Source: Salvelinus alpinus
Lineage: Eukaryota; Chordata; Actinopteri; Salmoniformes; Salmonidae
Length of the DNA: 64,000 bases
Reading direction: 5' to 3'
Assembly: GCF_045679555.1 (NCBI RefSeq)
Contig: NC_092099.1
Span: forward strand, 11,702,076-11,766,075
The position numbers and the translations under genes were made by a program. Shown here piece after piece: positions 34,853-45,700 of this stretch. Positions within the stretch are counted from its first letter, which is position 1. Every line of letters begins with the position of its first letter. The notes under the pieces were generated by a model. It saw only the letters and a program-made list of their open reading frames with translations. It had not been told where the DNA came from and did not search any database.

Positions 34853-35546
34853 CTTATGTGCTGTGGGATATCTCACCCTAATGGCCTCGAGTGAAGGTGA
34901 ATGACCCCATGGCCATGTAAAAGTGTTTGCTTATTGCTATAGCAACGGTGCCCCAAACTGTCAGAAAGAGGAGATCTCTCCCAGCCAGGTATTCCAGGTA
35001 TGCATATGTGACTTAACCCTTAGATGAAAGGAGCAATGGTATTGGAGTACTGTGGATGGAACCAATATTCCTGTGGGCCTCCGGGGCCCATGTTGTGCAT
35101 CTAAGGCTCAACACAGTTCAGTATTCTAATTATGTATGGAAATAGCCATGGTTATGTGGGTTTGCAATAGCAGTGATACATTTTTAGTGGTTTGTCTTCT
35201 GTCAGCTATTGAAAGCATTTTTATTTGCCTTGCTGAACTATTATGCCATGTTTCTTTTTGTTGATATTGGTTTTTAAAGGGTATGAACCTTACTTTGACC
35301 ATGTCACGAATGTGAGGTATGAAGCATGACTGACTCGGGGCCATGCAAAACATCATAGCTCAAATAAACTGAATATACATTCTGCAATGTGTCCACTGAT
35401 AAAGCACCAATGTGCCTATCTTGGTGTTCCAATAAATAATTAATGAAACACAGGTCTGGCTGTGGCTTTGCTGATAGTGGCCCACTGTTATTATTTCATA
35501 GATGGGAAGCAACATGGCATCCTGATGATGGATTACAGAATATGTG

Positions 35547-35620
35547 TCCCAAATGGCACCATATTCCCTATATAGTACACTACTTTTGACCAGAGCCCAT
35601 AGGTCATTTGGGACACAAAT
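35547..35620. repeat. Palindromic family A, copy with shortened right arm
   Basis: The left arm is intact ('gtcccaaatggcaccatatt' to 'ttttgaccagagccca'). The right arm is reduced to 'taggtcatttgggacac'. Confidence 0.8.
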
Positions 35621-36406
35621 AGAAGAATGCATTCAGAAAAACAACAGTTCTGTAGTTAAGGCCAACCTTTTGATGTTCGTGCTTTGCTTAGAGGGAACTG
35701 TTTGTCAAATTTGTGTACAGAATAACAACAAAGTTTTTTTTCTGTCTTGATGGTTTATACAGCAAAAAGGGACTTTCACCCTTGTTGGTTATTATAGGCC
35801 TTGCACATCCTGTCAATTAAATGTTTTCTCCGACAGGAACCATTTATGTTAATTCCTGTGGCTGATGGAGAGTCAATACAAGCAGCACAACTGTTTTCAT
35901 TCTCTAGTCCACACCAAGCACATGTTTAGATTCCACCTGAGGTTATACTCTCCAATTTTGTCTGCATCAGTTTCTCCTCGTTTTGATTTCCAACTGAAGA
36001 GAAGCTAATGAATAAAACAAAGTATTTAACTTTTAATCGAGACCATGTGTTCTTCCTTGATAGATGTGTTTAACATGTTGTGTTAGTTGAACAAAGACTC
36101 AGACTTCGTTGGAAGTAAGCAATCATTTGACAGGCTAAATAGAGTAACATAATATGGAATTTTGAGAATCAAATGGAAAAAGAGGACCAAATTGGAAATC
36201 AGACTCCTTTGGGCATTATTGTGTTTTATCATCGGTCATTTTTTTCAAATCCGGCTGGAGCAACTTCATACTTATCAATTCAATCAATAAACGAATGAAC
36301 CAATCAGTCTCTCAATCCATGTGAAGATGTACAGCTCTGTTTGTCCTTAGACAGGCTACTGTACCTTAATGTGTTCCTACCTTCACTCATTTTATCCATG
36401 CAAACA

Positions 36407-36519
36407 GGAGAAAAAGGAGGGACGCTCACAAACCCAGCCCCAGGGACAGCCAGTGGTGATTCCACTACCCTCACAAACTGCCCCTCCTACAGCAACGGCA
36501 GCCCAACACGGAATACAGT
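36407..36519 (+). other. Candidate exon-like segment upstream of mylk
   Basis: A segment bounded by AG ('tgcaaacag') and a good donor ('aatacagtgagt') has an open Ser/Thr/Asn-rich frame, 'TLTNPAPGTASGDSTTL'. It is 6 kb upstream of the mylk ATG on the same strand, so it could be a 5' exon of mylk or chance. I recognise no homology. Confidence 0.2.
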
Positions 36520-36687
36520 GAGTTGGCTTTTCTCTGATTTATGTTTACCCTCTCTCTTTCTGTTGCACATACAATAAACATGAAGTCAACATGAATGAAT
36601 GTTATAATGCAACACGGCGCATGGTGATGTCATCGTTGAAGTCCGTCATTGTCTGTCCACTGCAGGGCAGAAATGGCATATTTATAA

Positions 36688-37656
36688 CCTCAGCAAAAAA
36701 GAAACGTTCTCTCTCACTGTCAACTGCATTTATTTTCAGCAAACTTAGTGTAAATATTTGTATGAACATAACAAGATTCAACATCTGAGACATGAACTGA
36801 ACAAGTTCCACAGACATGTGACTAACATAAATGGAATGTGTCCCTGAACAAAGGGGGGGGGTCAAAATCAAAAGTAACAGTCATTAGCTGGTGTGGCCAC
36901 CAGCTGCATTAAGTACTGCAGTACATCTCCTCCTCATGGACTGCACCAGATTTGACAGTTCTTGCTGTGAGATGTTACCCCACTCTTCCACCAAGGCACC
37001 TGCAAGTTCCCGGACATTTCTGGGGGGAATGGCCCTAGCTTTCACCCTCCGATCTAACAGTTCCCAGACATGCTCAATGGGATTGAGATCTGGGCTCTTC
37101 GCTGGCCATGGCAGAACACTGACATTCCTGTCTTGCAGGAAATCACGCAGAGAACGAGCAGTATGGCTGGTTGCATTGTCATGCTGGAGGGTCATGTCAG
37201 TATGAGCCTGCAGGAAGGGTACCACATGAGGGAGGAGGATGTCTTCCCTGTAATGCACAGTGTTGAGATTGGCTGCAATGACAACAATCTCAGTCCGATG
37301 ATGCTGTGACACACCGCCCCAGACCATGACGGACCCTCCACCTCCAAATCGCTCCAGAGTACAGGCCTCGGTGTAACGTTCATTCCTTCAACGATAAACG
37401 TCAGTAGAAAGGCCTCTTTAGTGTCCTAAATTTTTATAACTGTGACCTTAATTGCCTACCGTCTGTAAGCTGTTAGTGTCTTAACGACCGTTCCACAGGT
37501 GCATGTTCATTAATTGTTTATAGTTCATTGAACAAGCATGGGAAACGGTGTTTAAACCCTTTACAATCAAGATCTGTAAAGTTATTTGGATTTTTACAAA
37601 TTATCTTCGAAAGACAGGGTCCTGAAGAAAAAGGGACGTTTCTTTTTTTGCTGAGT
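36688..37656 (-). mobile_element. Tc1-like transposon, internally deleted
   Basis: The left end 'ctcagcaaaaaagaaacg' and right end 'cgtttctttttttgctgag' are inverted. It is about 0.97 kb where a full member would be about 1.6 kb. The loss falls between the left-reading transposase C-terminus and the right terminal region, near 37380. Confidence 0.88.
36884..37345 (-). pseudogene. Tc1-like transposase, C-terminal catalytic part only
   Basis: From 37327 the minus strand has an uninterrupted frame: 'MVWGGVSQHHRTEIVVI', the second Asp in 'MTLQHDNATSHTARSL' and the Glu in '[15 protein letters not shown]'. It ends 'LNAAGGHTS' and a stop. The N-terminal DNA-binding domains and the first Asp have been lost with the deletion, although the remaining 147 codons are intact. 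Confidence 0.9.
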
Positions 37657-37783
37657 TTATATATAGATCCCCTATGGTATTGATCCCTAGTTCTCCCCAT
37701 TGCTCTAATGTGTTAGAGGGGGCAAAGGAGGGATTTCTGGCAACAGGAAGCAGGAATGATATTGGTGTAAGGTCAAAATTGAC

Positions 37784-38303
37784 TTAAATTTGCTTCCAGA
37801 TTCGGACTGTGCTGTGTATAATAGGATTGTCACTATAAAGTGACATCAACTTCACAGGTGACAAAATCACAGCGCCAATAGAGAAGTGGGGGCAATCCTC
37901 ACACTCCATACTAAGCCAGCTGGATGCCAGAAATGCATCATCCAGCAAAAACGTAACAGCACAGAGGTTAGCAGCCCAATAGTAAAATATAACATTTGGG
38001 AGAGACAATCCTCCTTCCATCTTGGAATTACAGAGGTGTTTTTTTACCTATCCTGTGTGTTTTATAATCCCAGATGAATGGATTGATAATTGAGTCCAGT
38101 TGTTTATGAAAGGACTTAGATATGAATACTGGGATGTTCTGGAATAGGTAAAGCAGTTGTGGGAGGAAAACTATTTTTAATGGCATTAATTCCTCCAAGG
38201 AATGAATTTGGGAGAGTTCTTAAATTGTATTTTTGTCTTGAGTATTGCATCAGAGGGGGGAAATTCTCTTTAAATAGTGAGGGGTATTGTTTGGTAACTA
38301 CAT
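37784..38303 (-). pseudogene. L1/Tx1-type ORF2, C-terminal part
   Basis: Minus reading gives 'LQLLYLFQNIPVFISKSFH'-like sequence and a Trp-rich 'FIWDYKTHR' region, then 'MEGGLSLPNVIFYYWAANL', the conserved 'GGLxLPNxxxYYxAA' block of Tx1/L1 C-termini in fish. It ends at a stop near 37784. Frameshifts are present. Confidence 0.75.
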
Positions 38304-38304
38304 A

Positions 38305-39906
38305 CAGTGCCTTGCAAAAGTATTCATCCCCCATTAAGTTTTTCTTATTTTGTTGCATTACAACCTGTAATTTAAATATATTTTTATTTGGATTTCATGT
38401 AATGGATATATACAAAATAGTCCAAATTGGTGTAGTGAAATTGAAAATATATATTAAAAAAAAAAAAGAAAAAAAAATGAAAAGTGGTGCATTCATATGT
38501 ATTACCCCCTTTGCTATGAAGCCCCTAAATAAGATCTAGTGCAACCAATTACCTTTAGAAGTCACACAATTAGTTAGTTTGCACACAGGTGGACTTTATT
38601 TGTCACATGATCTGTCACATGATCTCAGTGTGTGTATATATACACCTGTTCTGAAAGGCCCCAGAGTCTGCAACACCACTAAGCAAGGGGCACCATGAAG
38701 ACCAAGGAGCTCTCCAAACAGGTCAGGGACAAAGTTGTGGGGAAGTATAGATCAGTGTTGGGTTAGAAAAACATATCTGAAACTTTGAACATCCCACAGA
38801 GCACCATTTAAATCCATTATTAAACAATTTAAAGAATATGGAACCACAACAAACCTGCCAAGAGGGCCGCCCACCAAAACTCATGGACCAGGCAAGGAGG
38901 GCATTAATCACAGAGTCAACAAAGAGACAAAAGATAACCCTGAAGGAGCTGCAAAGCTCCACAGTGGAGATTGGAGTATCTGTCCATAGGACGACTTTAA
39001 GCCGTACACTCCACAGGGCTAGGCTTTACGGAAGAGTGGCCAGAAAAAAGCCATTGCTTAACGAATAAAATAAGCAAACACGTTTGGTGTTCGCCAAAAG
39101 GCATGTGGGAGACTCCCCAAACATATGGAAGAAGGTACTCTGGTCAGATGAGGGTCAAATTTAGCTTTTTGGCCATCAAGGAAAATACTACATCTGGCGC
39201 AAACCCAACACCTCTCACCACCCCGAGAACACCATCCCCACAGTGAAGCATGGTGGTACAGCATCATGCTGTGGGGATGTTTTTCCATCGGCAGGGACTG
39301 GTAAACTGGTCAGAGTTGAAGGAATGATGGATAGCGCTAAATACAGGGCCATTTTTGAGGGAAACCTGTTTCAGTCTTCCAGAGATTTGAGACTGGGACT
39401 GAGGTTCACCTTCCAGCAGGAAAACGACCCTAAGCATACTGCTAACTGCAACACTTGAGTGGTTTAAGGGAAAACATTTAAATGTCTAGTTAAAGCCCAG
39501 ACCTCAATCCAATTGAGAATCTGTGGTATGACTTAAAGACTGTTGTACACCAGCGGAACCCATCCAACTTGAAGGAGCTGGAGCAGTTTTGCCTTGAAGA
39601 ATGGGCAAAAATCCCAGCAGCTAGATGTGCCAAGCTTATAGAGACATACCCCAAGAGACTTGCAGTTGTAATTGCTCCAAAAGAGGGCTCTACAAAGTAT
39701 TGACTTTGGGGGGGTGAATAGTTATGCACACTCAAGTTTTTTTTTCTTGTTTGTGTCGCAATAAAAAATATTTTGCATCTGCAAAGTGGTAGGCATGTTG
39801 TGTAAATCAAATGATACATCCCCCCCCACATTTTTTTACATTCCAGGTTGTAAGACAACAAAAAAGGAAAAATGTCAAGGGGGGTGAATACTTTCGCAAG
39901 CCACTG
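38305..39906 (+). mobile_element. Tc1-like transposon, full length (1602 bp), inactive
   Basis: It starts 'cagtgccttgcaaaagtatt' and ends 'aatactttcgcaagccactg', flanked by TA (38303-38304 and 39907-39908). Its length is the family norm. The left terminus also contains a long A-rich run at 38455-38480. Confidence 0.93.
38696..39703 (+). pseudogene. Tc1-like transposase, multiply disrupted
   Basis: ATG at 38696 opens 'MKTKELSKQVRDKVVGKY', with a stop soon after. Later blocks are 'LKELQSSTVEIGVSVHRTT', 'RKKPLLNE', 'TLVR*'-type first-Asp sequence near 39140, 'VKHGGTAS' and the second-Asp-like block 'FTFQQENDPKHTANC', in which the catalytic Asp of 'QQDND' is Glu. '[15 protein letters not shown]' is near 39495. 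Several frameshifts and stops make it non-functional. Confidence 0.88.
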
Positions 39907-40350
39907 TAGAGGAGAATGTCATCTGTGTATAGTGAAATCCTATTTAGAATATCTTTAGTATTATAGCTGTATATTGCTGCATGAGATCTTATCGCCTGAG
40001 CGAGAGGTTCAATGATTAGAGCAAAAAGCAGAGGCAACAGCACACAACCTTGCTTTGTCCCTCTATAAAGGTTCAATCGTGGCGACAAAGTTTGGTTAGT
40101 GGGTATTTTCCCCCCTTTTTTTTGGTTAGGGGTTCCTATATATAAAAGCTGGATCCATTTTGTGAACCCATCTCCAAAATTACATTTCTGTCGGACCTTG
40201 AATGGATAGGACCAATCAACTTGGTCAAAGTCCTTTTCGGCATCCAGAGATACAACTGCAAGGTCCACATTGGGTAACCTCTGAGAATACATAATGTTGA
40301 GGCACCTGAGATTGAAGAATGAGTTTCTGTTAGGGATAAAGAAGACGGCA
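39907..40350 (-). pseudogene. L1/Tx1-type reverse transcriptase fragment
   Basis: Minus reading: 'AVVSLDAEKDFDQVDWSY' (palm start), 'FTKWIQLLYIGTPNQ', 'LYRGTKQGCVLLPLLFAL' and 'IEPLAQAIRSHAAI', then 'ISLYTDDILLYSG', where the catalytic ADD reads TDD. This is a typical L1/Tx1 clade RT order. The ORF stops at the Tc1 insertion. Confidence 0.85.
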
Positions 40351-40356
40351 CATTTT

Positions 40357-40620
40357 AGAATGGCCTTTTATTGTCCACAGCACAAGGTGCACCTGTGTAA
40401 GGATCGTGCTGTTTAATCAGCTTGATATGCCACACCTATCAGGTGGAAGTATTATCTTGTCAAAGGAGAAATGCTCACTAACAGGGATGTAAACAAATTT
40501 GTGCACAAAATTTGAGAGAAATAAGCTTTTTGTGCGTTTAAATTTTTTTGGGGATATTTTATTTCAGCTCATGAAACATGGAACTGACATTTTACATGTT
40601 GCTTTTTTAATAATTTTGTT
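40357..40620 (-). mobile_element. End fragment of the Tc1-like family at 51110-52655
   Basis: 'gtccacagcacaaggtgcac', 'tgtttaatcagcttgatatg', 'acagggatgtaaacaaattt' and 'tatttcagctcatgaaacat' are the reverse complement of 51140-51375. Only one terminal region is present and it carries no transposase. Confidence 0.8.
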
Positions 40621-40872
40621 AGTATACTTACAGATACAGGGTAATAATACATTAGAACTTTTTGTAGGTAGACTGCATTGACGTTGGGGCCAATCAAGCT
40701 TCTTTTGTTAGATTAATTTAATATTTAATGTCACTAACATGTTTGCCCTGAGCTCAAGCTAAATCCTTCACCTTCTTGTGATGCTTTTGTTTGCTGACAG
40801 GGCCTGTCAATGTCATGTTTTGAGTGTGTCATGCCACGTCTGTGAGATAATAACCCAATGGCAAAGGCTGTG

Positions 40873-40925
40873 CCCCAAATGGCACCCTATTCCCTATACA
40901 GTTCACTACTTTTGACCAGGGCCCC
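40873..40925. repeat. Palindromic family A, left half
   Basis: 'ccccaaatggcaccctattc' to 'cttttgaccagggcccc'. The right arm is missing. Confidence 0.8.
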
Positions 40926-42598
40926 AACCAAAAACACATTTCAAAGCCCCTCAGTGACCCTGAACTGACACCGCTCTCACAACACTAAAAGAGCAAGAGG
41001 GCTTTACAACACGCCACATCAAACACACAGCTGTATTGACATCATTATTAATCCCATGTGATGTTACGTGGCATTGTGTGGATTTGGGAATTGAATTGTA
41101 TTCAGTTCTAATAAAGGCTATGCTCAAATTCTTTGTTTGATGCTTGAAAGCCACTGCCATTGAACCGTAGAGTACAATAAGTATTTTTTGCAGCGTTTTT
41201 AAAAAAAAAAGCAGATTAATGAAACTAAATGCGGCATGAGCTTTCATCCTCTGCTCAAAGGTGTGTCTGCCTTTCCTGTTTCCCAATGGAACTGGTGGTT
41301 GTGAATCCTTTCGCTTAATACCACCAGTACTTGTTGTTAAGCTGGAGAGTAGTCCAACAGGCCCTTCTGGCATCTCGTGGAGGTAACATTCATGGTTTTC
41401 TACCCTGTGCCACTCTCACGTTCATCCTCAGGGGGCACCGGCTGCAGCTCCATATGGCTGCAGACTGAGGGCCCAGTGTTTCTACCAGCGTTAGGCATCT
41501 AACGTCTCAAAACAGGCAGGATAAAAGCACTTGTACTTGTCCCAACTCCTCTATTGAGACCATGGTGGTGATTAACACATTCCACACATGGGATATACAA
41601 TGACCAGGGCATCTGTCGGACTGACTGAGTTACAGTATGTGGGTGTTGTCCTTATTTAGCTATTCTAATGACTTAGATTAGATACGCAGGGATGCAAATA
41701 TTGGCCAGCTAGAGCTAGATTGAGCACGTACTGTGATCCAGAAAACTTTGAGTAGTCAAATATGGTGATTATAGCCTACAGCGCGCATTTTTTGTTGCAT
41801 ATTTTTTTGGGGTTGCTTATTTGCTCGTCAATTTGACTTTTGACTCTGTCACAGAAATGTGGTCGGGGGCTGAAAAGGTGTCTGAGTCCCATTTCTGTAC
41901 AAGCCTCAAGCCTGTGCTGGAAAATAAACATGGGAGGTATTTCCCCTAAATCATCAGGAAAGGAAGTTGCAGTTATTTTCTAATATTTCCTTAACTACCT
42001 CTACCGCTAAGTTATGGCCTTCCAAAGCTAAGCTTAGGTGTATAAGAATGACAAGCTCAAAACTTGCAAAAGTAATGATTGATAAAAATCAACCATTGAT
42101 TCACAATTGTTTTTATGGTTGATAAGGTCTACTGATTTGTCTCGACACCAGGGTGTATTCATTATAACGATTCTGTTGCAAATAGGTTTGTACGTTTGCA
42201 ACAGGAAATGTTTACTCCAAACTGACAACATTTTGCAACAAAAACAAGCATTTCTATTGGACAGATTCAGGTAGGTCCCTTCCCATTTTTGTTCCGTTTG
42301 CTCTGTTTGGTTCTTATAACTGTTTACGTTGCGAGACGTAATAAATACACCCCAAATGGTTGGTGGATTGGATTAAAGAGAAAGGTATATAAAGACAGGA
42401 ATCACTTCAAATAGAAATGTTATCTGTAATATGTGAAGCCCAACAGCCTATAGCTGTGTCCCTATTCCCTTTATAGTCCCCAATGGGCCCTGGTCCAGTA
42501 CTTCACTACGCATGGAATAGAATGCCATTGGATGTGGCCTATAAAAGTGAAGTGCTTTATCAAAACAATTTACAAAAAAGTTATTCTATCATTTACAG
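40926..42598. other. No recognised gene upstream of mylk
   Basis: Apart from a degenerate family A copy at 42452-42540 I see only short frames. The stretch may hold the 5' regulatory region of the mylk transcript that starts at the exon at 42599, but no motif stands out. Confidence 0.4.
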
Positions 42599-42602
42599 AA
42601 AT

Positions 42603-42755
42603 ATGGGGGATGTGCAGCTTGTGACGACAACGCGGATCTCCAAGACCAGCTTGACATTAGGCCGAGGTTCTCCAAGTCAGGAGTCTCCAACCTTTACTCT
42701 CCCACCCCGCAATGCCCGGGTCAGCCCAGGAGAGACCGCACGCTTTGATGGGAAG
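42603..42755 (+). CDS. mylk: mylk coding exon 1
   Basis: The acceptor 'atttacag' ends at 42598, the ATG is 5 bp into the exon and the donor is AAG|GTAGGA. It encodes residues 1-51 and ends in the first strand of Ig1 ('GETARFDGK'). Phase 0. Confidence 0.93.
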
Positions 42756-45700
42756 GTAGGAATCGCTCTCTCAAAAAGCCTGTCCCAATTCGCTCCCTAT
42801 ATCCCTTCCCCTTGGTCCTATCTTCTTTTATGTTAGCATTTCTGAATAGGTATAACCAGTGTAGTGGTAAGTCTTCCACCGTATCTGCAAACATTGAAAG
42901 ATTAGGGCCATAAGGAGGAGAGGGATCCAATTTGTGAATGGACCCAAAAATGAATTTTCTTTCCCCCTCCTGACTTTGTACCGGTTATATCTGTTTATTT
43001 TCAACCCACCCGAGTGTGCGTGAGCTGAGCATGGTGTATAACCTTCATTGTGTTTGGAGTAGAGGTGCTGAAGTGTACTTTGTTGCCTTGGGTCAAGGTC
43101 TTGTGTTGACCCCCCAGGCCCAAGGCTCCTACTGTGCTGTTCACTGAGCTCTCCTTGGCATCCCTCTCTGAGCTTCACTGTCTGTTTGGACTTGGCCCAA
43201 TCCCAAATCGACCCCTATGCACTTGTGGAGATGAGCAATATGGTGAAAACTCCACCTAGCCTATCCAAGGGGCAAGGTGGAGCTATTACCATATCACTAA
43301 CACCTATAATATCTTTTCATATCTCCACGTGCGTAGGGTTTAGGGATTGATTTGGGCACCCGTCTCCGATTTTATCAGCTCACTCGGTGTGGTCATAGGT
43401 GAGCGACCAGGCTTTGTACATAAAAAATGACGGTCTCAGAATGCTTTTCCCAACATGTACTTGAGGCTGGCAGACGGTACTGTCAGGTCTTGATTTATCG
43501 CAAAGGTCCTTTTGGCAAAGACTGCTTGAATTTCCATTTTCCATATGATTAATGCATGGTGACTTGTTATCCTAAAAAATACGTCTTTGCCCAATATGTT
43601 TTGAAGTTATCCAAACATTTAAATCATTGATGCGTAGGCTATGATTTTTAAAAATGCACTTAAAATTGGGGAAAAAGAGATCCATGTTGATCGGGATTAA
43701 GTTAGAGGTTTATCATGGGTGAAATGCTAGTCAGGAAGAATAATATAATTTATGCCATTAAGCAAACGCTTTTATCCAAGCAATTTAGTCATGTGAGCAT
43801 AAATGTTCATATTGGTGGCCACAGTGTGACTCGAACCCACTATCCTGGATGTGCTAGTGCCGAACTCTACACAGGACCACAATGCATTTCTCCAATACAT
43901 TTTATTTCGTAACTATATCTCGAGAGTGTAGGTCATTGGTTTTGTGATCTTTATTTGTTATCCCCCAAAATGCAAGATTTAAATGTTACTCTATCCACTG
44001 CACATGTCAGCATGGCCAGTCAAACTCTCTACAGTGGCTTTGCTCTGTGTTTGGAACCCTTCCCCTTTCATGTACCCTTGTCATGTTTTGACACTCCCCA
44101 AAGGGTCGGCTCTGCTCCTCAGATGTCCCGGTCTCAGTTCCTGTCAAGTCTCCCCACTGCTTTCCATTTAAAAGGGATAGTTCACACACAAAATAAACGA
44201 CATTGGTTTACTTACCTTATCCATTGCCTGCTTACATTGTATGGCATCAATCAATACTTTGGTTATGTTTACCTTACTACTCTCTTCAAATGCTGATGCT
44301 TTGAATGAGTCCTTTTAAAGGGGAAGTTCAGAATTTTACAACTTGATGTTAGATGGTTCCTCACCCTGAAAGTAGTCTATGGGCCAGGAGAAACTGTAAT
44401 CCATGGTTCGGTTTTAACGACATGAAGGCAGTGTTATGGCCCTGCTGTGTGTGGGATCGCTCTTAGATTGGAAAGGATGTGTGACTAATGAGACGGTAGT
44501 GTTACAGAAAGCAGGCTCCTGTCACTTTGAGTTCACCTCCACCGTACACATGGTTTTCATTCGGCTTCCCTGTCTCTGCTTTGAGTCTGATGTGAAGTAA
44601 TGGAGTAATTTCTGGGACTCATGGTAAAAATCCAAATTGCATCCTCTTTATGAAATGATACAGTTAAACAGGGTTTCCCAACTGCTGGCCCACGGGCCAA
44701 AACCATGTGTATGGTGCCCCCCCCCCAAGTTTTCTGGACATAAGACAGAAAAAACACCAGGAAATCAGCTCCAAGTGATTTTCAAATCTGTTCACATGTA
44801 TTCCCACGCATACTAGAGAGACCATACTGTATGTGATCGTATACAAATAGTAATTATTCATAATAATTAATTGGATTTATATAGCGCTTTTCTACAAACT
44901 GAGGAACTCCTAAGCACTTTACATAGTAGGGGGAAACTTACCTCATCCACCATCAATGTGTAGCACCCACCTCAGTGATGCACGGTGACCAATTTCGTGC
45001 CACAATGCTCACCACACATCAGCTATCAGGTGGAGAGGTGAGGAGTGATATATTAGGAATGCGGGGGATGATTAGGTGGCCATGATGGAATGTGGCCAGG
45101 TTGGGAATTTAGCCATGATACCGACGTGAACACCCCTACTCTTACAATAAGTGCCATGGGATTTTGAATGACACCTGCTTTAATGTCCTATCCGAAAGAC
45201 GGCACCCTACGCAGGGCAATGTCCTCAAATGTAATCAAGGTTTGAAACGATGGTTTTAGTCAAATAATATCTGTTTAGTCAGTCAATTTGCAGCCCCACC
45301 ATCCGCTCAAGAAACTATTGCCCCGCGGCTGAATCTAGTTAATGATCCCTGCAGTAAAGTCTTCAAGAAGGAGCGAGAATTCGAAAAGGAACTGTTAACA
45401 GGCATTTGCTGACAATTAAAGTCAATAAATAATGCCTATCAACCAATCAGCATCCATGATCTGAACTACCCGTTTCCTAAGTTGTTTCAACTCAAACCAG
45501 GCTGGACTTTAACCAGTGCTCATGATCAAGATCCAATATGAATGTAAAAACATCCCCTATCTCCAACTTCCTCCGGCTTCTCTAACATACCATCTTTGCC
45601 TGTGTTGCCGTCAATGAGCTTCCACATTTTAGTTGATTTTAGCTTCTCAGATGGCTCTTGGTAGTCTAAATACTCTCGCCGCCCGCAAACCCTTGCGGTG

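Larger units (their letters stand above)
37680..40350 (-). mobile_element. L1/Tx1-type LINE fragment, split by a Tc1 element
   Basis: The RT part is at 39907-40350 and the C-terminal part at 37680-38303, both minus strand. They are separated by the complete TA-flanked Tc1 at 38305-39906. The two parts read in the correct order for one ORF2. Both outer ends are truncated. Confidence 0.75.
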
